From Ancistrus triradiatus (Eukaryota > Chordata > Actinopteri > Siluriformes > Loricariidae), in contig JAJAGP010000101.1 in assembly GCA_025084515.1 (NCBI GenBank), positions 310,001 through 374,000 on the forward strand: a stretch of DNA of 64,000 bases, written 5' to 3'. Position 1 is the first letter of the stretch; every line of letters starts with the position of its first letter. The notes beneath the pieces were generated by a model that worked only from the letters and a program-made list of their open reading frames with translations, made no database searches and was not told the DNA's origin. Of this stretch, positions 1 to 12,541 are shown one piece after another. The position numbers were made by a program, and so were the translations under genes.

Positions 1-81
1 TTTGACCACACAGGATCATAATCCGTCTGTTGATTGTCTGGAAAAAGGATAAAATTTGTTAACATACAAGTAAAACCACAT

Positions 82-545
82 ATACACTTTATTAGGCCCA
101 CTTTGCTAGTACCAGGTTCAATCCCATTTTGCATTAATTCCCTAATTGAACTCCTCTAATTCTTCATGGCATAGCTTCAACAAGGTGTCAGAAACATTCT
201 TCAGATGTGTTGGTCCATATTGACATAAGAGAATCACGCAGTTGCTGCAGATTTGTTGGCTGCACATCCATGACGCAAATCTCCTGTTCCACCACATCCC
301 AATGGTGGATTGAGATCTGGCAACTGTGGAGGTCTTTGAGTACATTGAACTCATTAATATGTTCAAGAAAGCAGTTTGAGATGATCAGAAGTGGCACCCA
401 CTGTGGTATTCTGCTGCTGTAGCCCATCTGCTTCAAAGTTTGACATGTGCATTCAGAGATGCTATTCTTATACCTTTGCAGAAGGTGCATTGAGTTGCTG
501 CCATGTGATTGGCTGATTAGATAATTGTGTTGCCGGTGAGTGTAT
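82..545 (-). mobile_element. Tc1-like transposon fragment (family V)
   Basis: Decayed 3' half of a Tc1-like element read on the minus strand. Antisense text at 188-553 keeps phrases of the transposase end that match the other family V copies at 560-1640 and 51455-52560 (the Ser/Thr-rich tail around 'SIWTNTSEECF', reading 'QQLRDSLMSIW'). An end resembling the family terminal repeat (TATACACTTTATTAGG) begins near 80. No intact frame remains. It lies head to head with the next copy. Confidence 0.6.
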
Positions 546-559
546 ATACTCATTTAACA

Positions 560-1640
560 TTTTATTAGGAACACCTACACACTTACTCATTCATGCAAGT
601 ATCTAATCAACTAAATGTTTGGCTGAAATGAAAAGTGTAAAAAATCATTCAGACATGGGGATAATGTAATCTCAGTGATTTTATCAATGGCATGATTTTG
701 TTGCCAGACAGGCACGCCTGTTAATAAATAATGTTAAAAATAAAGGTTAATAAAGCACCATGTCATAAAGCAATGATTATGCAATCAATAGTAAGTACAG
801 TGTTCTTCAGCGACCTTCCCAAGCACAGAATCCATTTCAATAGAACACCTTGGGGATATAGTAGAACAAGAGAAAGCATGACACTACACCTAAAAACTCT
901 GCAGCAACTGTGTGATGCAATCATGTCAAAATGAAGCAGAATCTCAAATGAATGTTTCAAACATCTTGTGGAATCCATGCCATGACAAACCGAAGCTATT
1001 TTGAGGGCAGTGGGAGATCATACAAAGTACAACCTCAAATCAGCAATACATTGGTACAGTATAAAAAAGGCAAAAATAAACGTGGTGTTTCTTACAGATT
1101 TTCCAAAATTAGACAACAGAAGACTGGAAAAATGTTATGTGGTCTGATGAGATTCGATTTCTGCTGTGACATTTGGATGTTAGGGTCAGAATTTGGCATA
1201 AACAATATGTAAGCAGCGCTCAGTCTACTTGAGTATTGTTGCTGACCATGTCCATCAATTTATGACCACAGTGTACCCCTCTTCTCCACGCCTGTCACAA
1301 AGCTCAAATCATCTCAATCTGGTTTCCTGGACATGTCAGTGAGTTCACTGTACTCAAATGGCCTCCACAGTTACCAGATCTCAATCCAACAGAGCAGCTT
1401 TAGGATGTGGTGGAATGAGAGATTCACATCATGGGCATGCAGCTGATCTGGGCATGCAAATCTGCAGCCACTGAGTCACAGTGTCATGTCAATATGGAAC
1501 AACATCTCTAAGGAATGTTTCCAGCACCTTCGTGAATCTATTCCACGAAGGATTAAGGCAGATCTAAAGGCAAAACGGGACAAGACCCAGTACTAGCAAG
1601 GTGTACCTAAGAAGTGGCCAGTGGGTGTATGTATATGACA
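560..1640 (+). mobile_element. Tc1-like transposon copy (family V), dead
   Basis: Begins with the family end TTTATTAGGAACACCTACAC and finishes with GGTGTACCTAAGAAGTGGCC near 1600-1622. Internal matches to the 51455-52560 copy include the segment around 1140-1260 (GGTCAGAATTTGGCATAAAC) and the region around 1480-1560. Frames are broken throughout, so it is a fossil. It is in the opposite orientation to the fragment at 82-545. Confidence 0.65.
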
Positions 1641-2126
1641 CTGGTGTAGGATCCACCACCCAAGTAATATCACACAATAGTGGTCATGTGGTAGTTGTTT
1701 TGATATATGGGGTGGAGAGCGGCTGAGAAATTGTGAGTGACTATACATGGCTACAGTAAGTACTTATTTAATAGGAATTATTTAAGTACACAGTATGTGT
1801 ATTCAGTAGGCTAATTGGCAGGGAAATGCAAATTGAATTTACCAGTCAAATGCGCAACAATATGACTGGCAAATTCTCTGAACATTCAGCAATCCTGGTC
1901 TCTGAGAGGCTGATTTATCATTGCTGCTGTTTATCATTAAACACTAGCAATTAATATATCGTATTTTTAAAGAAGCCTAACAGAAATACAGTCTGAAAAT
2001 GAAGCACCTGTTAGGTGAAGGAGGCAGCTGAGGGCGAGGAGTCCAGCGCAGACACAGAGCCTCCAGAGAAACCTTCTCATCCACAACGCCTTCATCACTC
2101 CGCTCTTACCCTACACGCCTCAAAAC

Positions 2127-2327
2127 ATGGCGATTACAGACAGAAAGCTGCTTTCTTCCAATCTCTTAATTTCAGGCTACATATACGACGGCGTCATTCT
2201 GTTTAACATTATTCGCCGGTTTCGTTTCAGTCACGATGCTCGCTTCAGCGTCCAGCAGCATGAATCAAATGATTCCGGAAGAATCGAATTCGGAATGCAA
2301 CGAAATGCTGTAGGTTCAGGTATATAG
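2127..2327 (+). other. Possible first coding exon or CpG-rich transcribed block, unrecognised
   Basis: A 66-codon frame starts at an ATG in a strong context (AACATGGCG) inside a stretch with more CpG than its surroundings (about 2020-2480). GTAGGT and GTATAT potential donors lie near its end (2310-2325). The predicted peptide begins 'MAITDRKLLSSNLLISGYIY', with a hydrophobic run that could be a membrane segment. I do not recognise a family and no following exon was found. A decayed repeat is equally possible. Confidence 0.2.
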
Positions 2328-2329
2328 GC

Positions 2330-3330
2330 TAAATACTCAGCGAAATGGCGGAACAAATCTAGACCATAAGAACTGTTACTGCATCAGTTCTTTTCTCAAA
2401 GCTCCTACACAGTCTGCTGGCTTCGACGCTGAGGGTGTTTCCCCAATCAGAGGTCCACTAGTGCGCCCTCATGGAGGAGCACCGGGGAAAATTACAACAC
2501 TATTGTGCATTTGTATTCAGTCCAGTAAATCAAAGCCCGTCTTCACGTCGTCAAGAAGCACCAAATCTAAAAGGTCTTGTTATCGATTCACCTGTTGCAC
2601 TGTAATCACTATTTAAAATGAACACTTCACAGAATGATAGTCTTTAACTTCACCATTGAATAACTACAGACCGTAAGACCAGGGGAGATCAAGGGACAGT
2701 TGGAACGGAACGGTTGTAACACCTTGAATTTCTCCAATCAGAAACAACATCGAGCGAGTACACTCACACTGCACATGCACACAAATGGCGTAAACGATAA
2801 ATAATGTATTTCGAACAGTATATTTGATGGATTAATTATGTATATTTTAGACATGTTACAACCATCCCTGGCATATGTTAAATGGATGGCTGAAACAGCG
2901 GAGTGACTGTATTTAAATAAATGTTGCAACCTTTACATATTTCATAAAATCATTTAAATAAAATGATTCAGTAGTTGGCAAAACGACATTTATAATATAA
3001 CAAATTCGCTATTCCAGTGTCAATGGTTTTTATTATTTTTTATTGGAAAAACTGCAAAAAGTGTTACACCATCCCTGGTCTCCTTACGAACTAATCCCAT
3101 GAGTAAAACTTTTAAGTTCTGTTGGTGCACACATGCATTCTGAAATACAGGGAACATTGTTACATCCGAACAATAGAGGGCTTCAAAATTACTGAATCTT
3201 GGTAAAGGAAGTTAGCAAAGGTCATGGCAATGAGTAGCCTGAGTCACAAATACTGGCAACCTTGCATTTCCCACTTCATGCAAATTACCTTAGCTAAGAT
3301 CCCTGGGAAAAAGAAAAAAAAACATAGACC
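2330..3330. other. Intergenic, no gene seen
   Basis: About 1 kb of AT-rich unique-looking sequence. I see no exon with splice signals, no RNA gene and no recognisable repeat. Confidence 0.5.
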
Positions 3331-3475
3331 AGCATATGTTGAGTTTTGGGAAAAGTTATGCTAGTCAACCAACTTTAATTACATGACCAGCAAGATGTGC
3401 AAGTCATCAGCTAAAACAGCACAAGGCCGACACTATAGCCCTCATGAACTAACTTGGACCAACATAGAGCTTAGA

Positions 3476-4839
3476 CAGTGGTGCTTGAAAGTTTGTGAAC
3501 TCTTTAGAATTTTCTATATTCCTGCATAAATATGACTTAAAACATCATCAGACTTTCACACAAGTCCTAAAAGTAGATAAAGAGAACTCAGTTAAACAAA
3601 TGAGACATTCCTCACATTAACTGCTCACTTCAGGTCCTTCCACAGCATTTTGATTGGATTAAGGTCAGGACTTTGACTTGGTCTTTCCAAAACATTAACT
3701 TAACCATCTTCTTAACCATACTTTGGTAGAACGACTTGTATGCTTAGGGTTGTTGACTTGCTACATTACCCACCTTCTTGAGATTCAGTTCATGGACAGA
3801 TGTCCTGACATTTTCCTTTAGAATTCTCTGATATAATTCAGAATTCATTGTTCCATCAATGATGGCAAGCCATCCTGGCCCAGATGCAGCAAAACAGGCC
3901 CAAACCATGATACTACCACCACCATGTTTCACAGATGGGATAAGGTTCTTATGCTGGAATGCAGTGTTTTCCTTTTTCCAATTATAACGCTTTTCTTTAA
4001 ACGAAAAAGGTCTATTTTGGTCCCATCTGTCCACAAAACCTTTTTCCAATAGCCTTCTGGCTTGTCCAAGTGATCTTTAGCCAACCGCAGACGAGCAGCA
4101 ATGTTCTTTTGGAGAGCAGTGGCTTTTGTCCTTGCAACCCTGCCATGCACATCATTGTTGTTCAGTGTTCTTCTGATGCTGGACTCATGAACATTAACAA
4201 TAGCCAATGTGAGAGAGGCCTTCAGTTGCTTAGAAGTTACCCTGGAGTCCTTTGTGGCCAACTATTACACACCTTGCCCTTGAAGTGATCTTTGTTGTTC
4301 GACCACTGATGGTGAGGGTAACAATGGTCCTGAATTTCCTCCATTTGTACACAATCTGTCTGACTGCGAATTGGTGGAGTCTAAACTCTTTAGAGATGGT
4401 TTTGAAACCTTTTCCAGCCTGATGAGCATCAACAACTTTTTTTCTGAGGTCCTCAGAAATCTCCTTTGTTCGTGCCATGATACACTTCCACAAATGTGTT
4501 GTGAAGAGCAGACTTTGATAGATCCCTGTTCTTTAAATAAAACAGGGTACCCACTCACACCTGATTGTCATCCAATTGATTGAAAACACCTGATTCTGAT
4601 TTCACCTTCAAATTAACTGCTAATCCTAGAGGTTCACATACTTTTGCCACTCACTAATATCTAATATTGGATAATTTTCCTCAATAAATAAATGACCAAG
4701 TATAATATTTTTGTCTCATTTGTTTAACTGGGTTGTCTTTATCTACTTTTAGGACTTGTGTGAAAATCCGATGATGTGGTCATTTTTATGCAGAAATATA
4801 GAAAATTCTAAAAGGTTCACAAATTTTCAAGCACCACTG
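3476..4839 (-). mobile_element. Tc1-like transposon (family I) with broken transposase
   Basis: Terminal inverted repeats CAGTGGTGCTTGAAAGTTTG (left) and TTTTCAAGCACCACTG (right, followed by the TA target dinucleotide). The minus-strand transposase is split over frames at 4230-4493 (N-terminal helix-turn-helix starting 'MARTKEISEDLRKKVVDAHQ'), 3929-4261 and 3744-4049. The first catalytic Asp sits in 'WTDGTK' (usually WTDETK); the second catalytic region is lost by deletion near 3744-3770. It appears to sit inside an older repeat rich in CCAGCATA/GCTGGT motifs that resumes at 4842-4935. Confidence 0.9.
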
Positions 4840-4952
4840 TATGATCTTACTGGTTGACCAGCATACTAGCATCCGATACATTTGCTGGTCTTTTCTATAT
4901 GTGTCTTAGCAGGGATTACAGCACTGAGGTTTATAATACTTGATGAGATATA

Positions 4953-4990
4953 CAGTGGTGCTTGAAAGTTTGTGAAAGTCTGTGAAAGAC
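4953..4990. repeat. Solo terminal repeat of Tc1 family I
   Basis: TA followed by CAGTGGTGCTTGAAAGTTTG, the same end as the neighbouring element at 3476-4839, with nothing of that element's interior after it. Confidence 0.6.
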
Positions 4991-5309
4991 TGGTATCACA
5001 TTCAGGGAGGCCTGTGCCACATGAATTTGGGGATAGGCTCTGGGCTGTCTTGCGAGTCTCACCAGATTAAGTTAGGCCAAAAAAGCAAACTTTCAGTTGA
5101 ATTTAAAACCTAAATAAGACTTGGAATAACACAAAACTCTGTAGATTTACTTTAATTTCCATCAGATTAAAGTGTTATAATATGGAGTTACTGACAAACG
5201 CAATTAATCAGTGTCTTAGGAAATCAAGTAAATAGGTGTGTCAGTCAATTACAATACTGAGTCACATTAACCACATAATTTGTATTGTGTTATTGTTTGT
5301 TTGTTTATT

Positions 5310-5555
5310 AGTTTTATTTAATGAAGCATCAACATCAGTGGCTACATTCACAACAGACACAAGGTTATGTTAACACACTAATTATGCATGTCTTAGGAAT
5401 GTGGGAGGAAACTGGAGCACCAAGAGTAAACCCATGTGAACATGAGGAGGACATGCATACTCCACACAGGCGGAGTCCAGGGTGGAGATCAAACTGGGGA
5501 TCTTGGAGCTGTGAGACGACTGCACTAGCCACGTGTCACCATGCCACCCTCATTA
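5310..5555 (+). repeat. Dispersed fish repeat, copy 1
   Basis: Contains the common fish motif ATGTGGGAGGAAACTGGAGC followed by ...ACATGCATACTCCACACAGG and a run ending CACCATGCCACC. The same layout recurs at 6095-6362. Parts of the same family appear near 24060-24360, 33750-34020, 36130-36320 and 47935-48030. Confidence 0.6.
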
Positions 5556-6094
5556 ACTGTGATTAATTACATTTCTTTCCTTGCTCTGGTTTGACCCTAA
5601 AAGAATATTTTTTTTCATTAAAACAGCATTTCATAGACACAGCAGTAACAATATAAGCTTTGACAGACATTTGGTATTTTTAAATAATTACTAGCATCCA
5701 AAATATTTGCTGGTCTTTTTTGTATGTGTCTTAGCAGGGATTACTACATAGATAGAGATTTATAATGCTTGATCAGATATAACAGATATCAGCATATGTT
5801 GGTTTATGTTGGTTATTGCTGGTTTACCTGGTGAATTTACATGATCTTGCTGGTAAAGCTGGTTTGCTAATGTTTTTTTTCAGCAGCTGCAGCAAGAATC
5901 TAAGAGACCTAATCTATGAGACAATCCAGATATTATTTTCATCATGTCTTGTTTGTTGCTTCATATTAAATTAAAATTATTTTTAATGCGAGGTCGTTAA
6001 AATTACATTAAAAATAAATTTTTAATGTAAAATATTCATTTAATTTGGAACTTTTATAAGTTTGTTTGTTTTTTTGACATTGCTATCAGCATCA

Positions 6095-6362
6095 TTGGCC
6101 ATTTCAGTGACACACACAAGGTTACATCTATACACAAGTTTATGTCAAGAGTGTTTGCATAGTCATATGCAAACACTCAAGTCAATGCCAATTTAGAGTA
6201 ATCAATTAACCTAACAAACATGTCTTTGGACTATGGAAGGAAACTGGAGTACCCAAAGCAAACCCACATGGACATGGGGAGGACATGCAGACTCCATCCT
6301 GGGATTGAACCCTTCTTGCTGTGAGGTGGCGGTGCTGTCCACTGAGCCACCATGCCACCCCG
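6095..6362 (+). repeat. Dispersed fish repeat, copy 2
   Basis: Second copy of the 5310-5555 repeat: ACACACAAGGTTACATC, then GGAAGGAAACTGGAGTACCC, GACATGCAGACTCCATCC and the closing CCACCATGCCACCCC. Confidence 0.6.
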
Positions 6363-6487
6363 AGCTTTTATAAGAAATAGCATGAACAAGTTGTTATCTG
6401 CTGTCACACATCAATTAACAAAACATATTAGGAAGTGTACAGAATCATTTATTGTCCCTACCAATTATGTTTCCTATAGTTTAATAG

Positions 6488-7952
6488 TGAAAAAAAAAAT
6501 CCAGGAAATCACATTGTAGGATTTTTAAAGAATTTAATTGTAAATTATGGTGGAAAATAAGTATTTGGTCAATAAATTTGGTTCAATTCAATACTTTGTA
6601 ACATAACCTTTATTGGCAATGACAGAGGTCAAATGTTTCCTGTAAGTCTTCACCAGGTTTGCACACACTGTAGCTGGTATTTTGGCCCATTCCTCCATGC
6701 AGATCTCCTCTAGAGCAGTAATGTTTTGGGGAAACACAGACGTTCAACTCCCTCCACACATTTTCTATGGGGTTGAGGTCTAGAGACTGGCTAGGCCACT
6801 CCAGGACCTTGAAATACTTTTTACAAAGCCACTCCTTCGTTGCCCGAGCAGTGTGTTTGGGATCACTGTCATGCTGGAAGACCCAGCCACGTTCCATCTT
6901 CAATGCTCTCACTGATGGAAGGAGGTTTTGGCTTAAAATCTCACGATACATGGCCCTGTTCATTCTTCCCTTAACACAGATCAGTTGTCCTGTCCCCTTT
7001 GCAGAAAAACAGCACCAAAGCATGATGTTTCCACCCCCATGCTTTACAGTAGGTATGGTGTTTTGGAAATGCGACTCAGCATCCTTTTTCCTCCAGTTGG
7101 GTTTTTTACCAAAAAGTTCTATTTTGGTTTCATCTGACCACATGATATTCTCGCAATCCTCTTCTGGATCATCCATATGCTCTCTGGAACTTCAGAAGGC
7201 CTGGACATGTACTGGCTTAAGCAGGGGGACACACCTGGCACTGCAGGATCTAAGTCCTCTTGGCGTAGTGTGTTACTGATGGTAGCCTTGTTACGTTGGT
7301 CCCCAGCTCTCTGCAGGTCATTCATCAGGTCCCTCAGTGTAGGTTCTGGGATTTTTTTGCTCACCGTTATCATGATCATTTTGACCCCACGAGATGAGAT
7401 CTTGCGTGGAGCCCCAGGTCAAGGGAGATTATCAATGGTTTTGTATGTCTTACAATTGCTCCTACAGTTGATTTATTCACACCAACCTGCTTGTCTATTG
7501 TATATTCACTCTTCCCAGCCTGGTTGCAGGTCTACAATTTTTCTTCCTGGTGTCCTTCAACAACAGTTCTTTGGTCTTGGCCATGGTTGAGTTTTGGAGT
7601 TCTGACTGTTTTTGAGGCTGTGGACAGGTGTCTATTATACAGATAACGAGGTCAAACAGGTTGCCATTAATACAGGTAACGGGGTGGAGGAGAAGAAGTT
7701 TTTACAGGTCTGTGAGAGCCAGAAATCTTGCTTGTTTGTGGGTGACCAAATACTTATTTTTTCCACCATGATTTACAATTAAATTCTTTAAAAATCCTAC
7801 AATGTGATTTCCTGGATTTTTTTTTGTCATTTTGTCTGTCATAGTTGAAGTGTACCTATGATGAAAATTATAGACCTCTCTCATCTTTGTAAGTAGGAGA
7901 ACTTGCAGTGTCCTACTGTCAGTGGCTGACTAAATACTTTTTTGCCCCATTG
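6488..7952 (-). mobile_element. Tc1-like transposon (family II), left end truncated
   Basis: Matches the full-length copies at 36634-38316 and 48745-50411, but starts inside the left arm (…ATCCAGGAAATCACATTG); the right end CTAAATACTTTTTTGCCCC is kept. The minus-strand frame at 6610-7176 (188 codons) holds all three DDE residues: Asp in '[10 protein letters not shown]', Asp in '[10 protein letters not shown]' and Glu in 'NPIENVW'. The N-terminal DNA-binding part lies in another frame (7119-7379), so the gene is frameshifted. It is the best preserved catalytic domain of its family here. Confidence 0.9.
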
Positions 7953-8289
7953 TTGACCATAACTATGGATTCATCAAGGGATTTTGCATATTCTGTTCAA
8001 CTACATTAAATGTAATTATTGGCACTAAAATATTTTATTATTAAAGCATTCATTTTATGTTGACAGCCCTGTTAAATGACAATGTAGAGGTTAATTTAAA
8101 CCATATGCATTAAACCACATTGAGACGACTTTTGCTTCATGACATGTAGACATGACAAGTAGCGACTAGAAGAGTAATTGTAGTCATGAAGGGAAGCACA
8201 CAGTCAGCAACAATACTCACACACCCTGTGTCATTTATGATTGATTGGTATTAATGGGCCCAAAGTGTGCCAATAAACCGTTCCTAACA
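7953..8289. other. Spacer, nothing recognised
   Basis: AT-rich sequence between two transposon remnants; no exon or named repeat seen. Confidence 0.4.
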
Positions 8290-8935
8290 AAACTGCATTA
8301 CCTCCAACAGCAAGAGTCATTGATTTATGCTGTTGGTGCCAAATTCTGACCTACCATCTATGTGTGTCAGCAGAAATTAAGATTCACCAGGCCAGGCTAC
8401 ATTTTTCCAATCTTCAACTATTCAATTTTGGTGAGCCTGTGCCCACTGCAGCCTCAGCTGTCTGTTCTTGGTTGACTAAGTGGAACCTGATGTGGTCTTC
8501 TGCTGTGTAGCCCATCTGCCTAAAGGTACTGTGCATGGTTATCTGAGTTACCATAGCCTTTCTGTCAGTTCAAACCTGTGTGGCCATTCTCCAGTGACCT
8601 ATCTCAGGAGCAAAGTGTTTTCATCCACAGAACTGCTGCTCACTGGATGTTTTTTCTGTACTGCACCATTTCGAATAAATTACAGAGACTGCTGTGCATG
8701 AAAATCCCAGGGGATCAGCAGTTATAGAAATACTGTCATCTGGTACAAACAATCATGCCTTGGTCAAAATCACTAAGATCACATTTTCCCCCATTTTGAT
8801 TGGTTGATTAGAAGAACATTATCTGAAGCTGCTGGCCCATATCTGCATGAATTTATGTGTTGCACTGTTGCCACACAGTTGATGAGTAAACTGCATGACG
8901 AAGAGGTGTACAGGAGTTCCTAATAATGTACTCTA
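8290..8935 (-). mobile_element. Tc1-like transposon fragment (family V)
   Basis: Antisense copy of family V: GCCAAATTCTGACCTACCAT, then the reverse of the helix-turn-helix region, ending with GAGTTCCTAATAATGTACTC (the family end inverted). Internal deletions and no open frame. Confidence 0.6.
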
Positions 8936-8948
8936 TTAGAGCATACAT

Positions 8949-9158
8949 GGTGTTCCACAAAATGTGTGCACACTTCAACAGCTTATAACTTTTTCTTTGT
9001 CATTTAAAACTAATTGTAGATGTGCATATAATTTGTCATTTCTTTGATGAAATCATATTTCTAACATTCACTCTGTAATGAGAAATGATTTACCTAACCC
9101 TTACATAATCAAATAGCATTATAACAAAGTGTGAATACATTTTTGGAACACCCTGCAT
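8949..9158. mobile_element. Small inverted-repeat element (MITE-like)
   Basis: Starts GGTGTTCCACAAAATGTG and ends with the inverse, ATTTTTGGAACACC. About 210 bp and no coding capacity. Flanks (ACATACATGG / CCTGCATGTATGG) are near palindromes of each other, so the target duplication is unclear. Confidence 0.5.
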
Positions 9159-9883
9159 GTATGGAACATTTATATCAATGTCCACATCATACGTAAATCT
9201 ATCTGCCTGTTAGTGAAATATTACAAATAACTAAAATAGTATAGTAACATAACTTAAATCACACTTACAGTCTGAATGCTGTATAAAGTTTTTATTAACC
9301 CAGAAAAGTCAGTAATACCTTGGCATACAGATTTCACCATGATATTTGGCACATCAATGACAGTTAAATATATAAAACCTAACACACAAAATAAAAAAAG
9401 AGTGCATCCAAAGGAAAGTCATGTTACAATAGCATCCATTTGGTTTAGACTATAATAAGTTGTGCTGGAACAATAATATAAATGCATACATGTAACATCC
9501 ACATTACTTTAAATAACCATACACAATAATCCCATTAATGCCCAAAATAAATCCTTTCCCCTTCTGCATACAGTCATTAGGCAACTTAATAAAAAATAAA
9601 ATTTTGAATTCCATGCTGGTACACAAGATGCAAAAATAGCTGGTAATTTTTCACAGATAGCTGGTAAAGTTTCTGTTGTTTCAGTGCTCTCTTAGCTCAC
9701 ATGTTTGAATGTAATAATCATGCACACATCTGCTATATTCTGGCTTCACATTAATAGTATTGTGCAGAGCTGTGCACAATCAGTTTGACTTTAGACAGAC
9801 TGGAGTGCATAGACTGCAGGTAGCCTACACCCCTAAAGATAATGCTGGAGATAAAATCAACTGCTTTCACCCCATTTAATGTA
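9159..9883. other. Possible zdhhc24 3' untranslated region and spacer
   Basis: AT-rich with no exon. An AATAAA on the minus strand near 9290-9296 could be a polyadenylation signal for zdhhc24. If so, the transposon at 9884-10403 lies within the 3' UTR. Confidence 0.3.
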
Positions 9884-10403
9884 CACTGATCAGTCATAGC
9901 CTTAAAACCACTGACAGGTGAAGTGAATAACATTGACAGTGTGATGATCTGGACAATGTTCGGCTAGGAAATTTTGGGTCATGGTATTCCTGTGGATGTA
10001 ACTTTGACAAGTACCATGTACCTAAATATTGTTGCAGAACAACACCTGTTAACGATAATGTCATTCCCTAATTGCAGTGGCCTGCCACACTGTGAAAACT
10101 GTTCAGGAATTCTTTCATGGCAAAGGTTCCAAGTTGTTGACTTGGCCTCCAAATTCCCCAGATCTCAGTCCAATTGATCAATCGGTGGGACGTACTGGAC
10201 AAACAAGTCCACAAATCCACGGAGGCCCCGTCTCACAACATACAGGACTTGAAGGATTTGCTACTAATGTCTTGTTGCCAGGTATCACAGGATGCCATCA
10301 GAGGTCTTGTAGAGTCCATGCCTCGATGGGTCAGAGCCTTGGTGGCATATGGGGGGCCTACACAATATTATGGAGGTGGTCTTAATGCTGTGGCTCATCA
10401 GTA
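9884..10403 (+). mobile_element. Internally deleted Tc1-like element abutting zdhhc24 exon 3
   Basis: Left end CACTGATCAGTCATAGCCTT after a TA; right end GCTGTGGCTCATCAGTA followed by TA, an imperfect inverse. Only the C-terminal third of a transposase remains: the plus-strand segment near 10130-10180 still reads like 'WPPNSPDLSPID', the third catalytic block. Its right edge lies 63 bp from the stop codon of zdhhc24. Confidence 0.75.
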
Positions 10404-10466
10404 TACATTCAAAGAATACCCAACTTCACCAAATGTACAATATGCTGTTTTCTTTCTGCAGAGGCT

Positions 10467-10759
10467 TTACTTCGATGGCTCGAAGGAGCTGGTGACCTTA
10501 AAGTTAATGCCATCCCCAGGCAAAGGAGAGGGGATGAGAGGACAGAGCCAGCACAGGTACCAGAGCTCACCCATGCACTCACGGATGTTGCCGAGTGCTC
10601 CGAGACTGTAGGGCCGGCGAGACGAGTACCATTCTCTGGTTGTCTGTCCTCTCAGCATCAGCACCACATGGAAAAAAAGAAAGGCTGAGACCAGAAGGAA
10701 GCCCACCACGCAGGTATCAGCGATAAACGCAAAGGCAAAGGCCTGTGCTGTCACCTGAC
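10467..10759 (-). CDS. zdhhc24: zdhhc24 coding exon 3 (last)
   Basis: Encodes residues 195-291 and the stop. The acceptor is TTACAG at 10765-10760, and the split Gly codon joins exon 2 in phase. The exon holds the fourth membrane segment (about residues 200-230) and the DHHC-family 'TTxE' motif, here T-T-R-E at 234-237 in 'RGQTTREWY'. The tail 'PLPGDGINFKV' is characteristic of ZDHHC24. The stop is only 63 bp from a Tc1-like element. Confidence 0.92.
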
Positions 10760-12541
10760 CTGTAACCAACAGAAGAAATACAAAAAAAGTCCATTTAAAT
10801 AGAAATAAATAATAAACAGCAGCGTAACAATAAATATGGGATCAACTATTTCAGCACAGTTTCTCCATGTAAGTAATTTGTACACACTGCCAACGTTATG
10901 CACAATTTCTGTAAATAGGATATTCTTTTGAAATCCTGTGGGTAAATCAGTTATCCTATAAAGGTTATTTTTTAGACAAATACTGCAAGCATATAAACTA
11001 CGTTCACCAAAGTTGGCAAAACTTAATGGGTCCAGCTATTTTAGCCACTCCACTCGCTAACAAGTGCATAAAATAAAAACATAAAGCCGTACAATCTCCA
11101 TTGCAAACAATAGAAGTAGATGGGTCATAGTATAGAGCTCAATGACTTTTAACAAGCCACTGTTTGTAGGAGGCCACATATACCGCCAGTCAGTCAATCA
11201 TACACATGTTCTGCAGAGCTGCCTTGGAGTGGTTAGCGCAGTCACCTTATAGCTCCAGCATCCACAAGATTAAGAGATTAAGAAAATGAATGAATGAGTG
11301 ACTGATTGAATGAATAGAGCTGCCGTGGTCAATTTTATAATGTAATAATCATTTAATCATATATGAGCAAAAACAATGATCCCTAAAATGGGCCACCAAG
11401 CTGAAGCAGGTAGTCATGCCATGAAATCAAACACTCACTATTGAGTTCTAAACTACCTAAACTGTTTATCAGGAGCATCATAGACTGGATTTTCCCGGCC
11501 AAGCAGCTGCATGCAAGCATACGATAATGAGGGATGTGAAGCACACTACCACCAACTCTGGAGCAGTGGAAACTAGAGATGCACTACAATTTTGGCGACC
11601 ACTTTTTTTTGACCACTTTCAGTTTTCGGTGGACAGAAGAAAAGGTCAATACCAGGCTGGACCAGACAGATTAACTGCTTTTGTAATGAAGGGTACCTGT
11701 TATTATTGGGAGTTACCTACCAGCTCATTTACCTTTACTGGGTGAGCAGGAGTTCAAAGCCCTATATACAAGTAAGCACTGTATAACGACCATCCAATCA
11801 ACGTCTGTTCGCTTTATCGACTGAAGTCTTAACAATTCTAAGAAATAATAATAAGAATAAAAATCTGTCTTTATTGACTTTGCGGCAGTAAGCAGCTGAT
11901 CAAATTAAACAAGTTTAAGCATGTGTTTTACATGCCATTATTTATGCAGTACTTTGTTTTGCTCATGATATTGATTTACTTTGCATTAACTACTTGCAGA
12001 AGGTTGTGTTGCACAAGGACACTTTTAGTTTTCACAATTTCCTCTGCCAAGAAGACTTGTGAAAGGGAAAAGTTTGCACTCTGCTTAAATGTTTAAAGTT
12101 TAAAAGGTGACACTGCATTCCCTGTTCTGGAAATTAGTGTTCCTTCAAGTAGACTCATTCCCTCTTGGTTGTGTGCAGTCAGCAAGGCATGTTTATTTAT
12201 GTTTATACTTCATCATGTGTGTTTATATTCTGGTTCTACAGCGTGTGTGATTGTAAATTAATAAGAGTGTTGTGTATTTCCTGGAGGGAGTGATTTGTAT
12301 AACAATTTATGATTTCGGATGCTGGTGGTGTTCCACTCACGTTTTCAGCAATATCTCTGATGCTTTTATGTATCGATTGAACATCATTTTCTTATGAAGC
12401 TATCGTTTATATTTACATTACTGAAACATAAAAGACTATGTGACTATGATAATGTCTGGTGAACAACCTGTTTCCCAAACCTAGTACAAACTACTTCAGG
12501 TCTCCCTGGCCCACCACAACATTTGCATATATTACACTTAC
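10760..12541 (-). other. zdhhc24 intron 2
   Basis: GT (12541-12540) to AG (10761-10760). AT-rich; I found no nested gene and no clear named repeat. Confidence 0.7.

Noticed and set aside
10077..10611. Two overlapping plus-strand frames of 102 and 145 codons
   Set aside because: They cover a decayed Tc1 end and the antisense of zdhhc24 exon 3.
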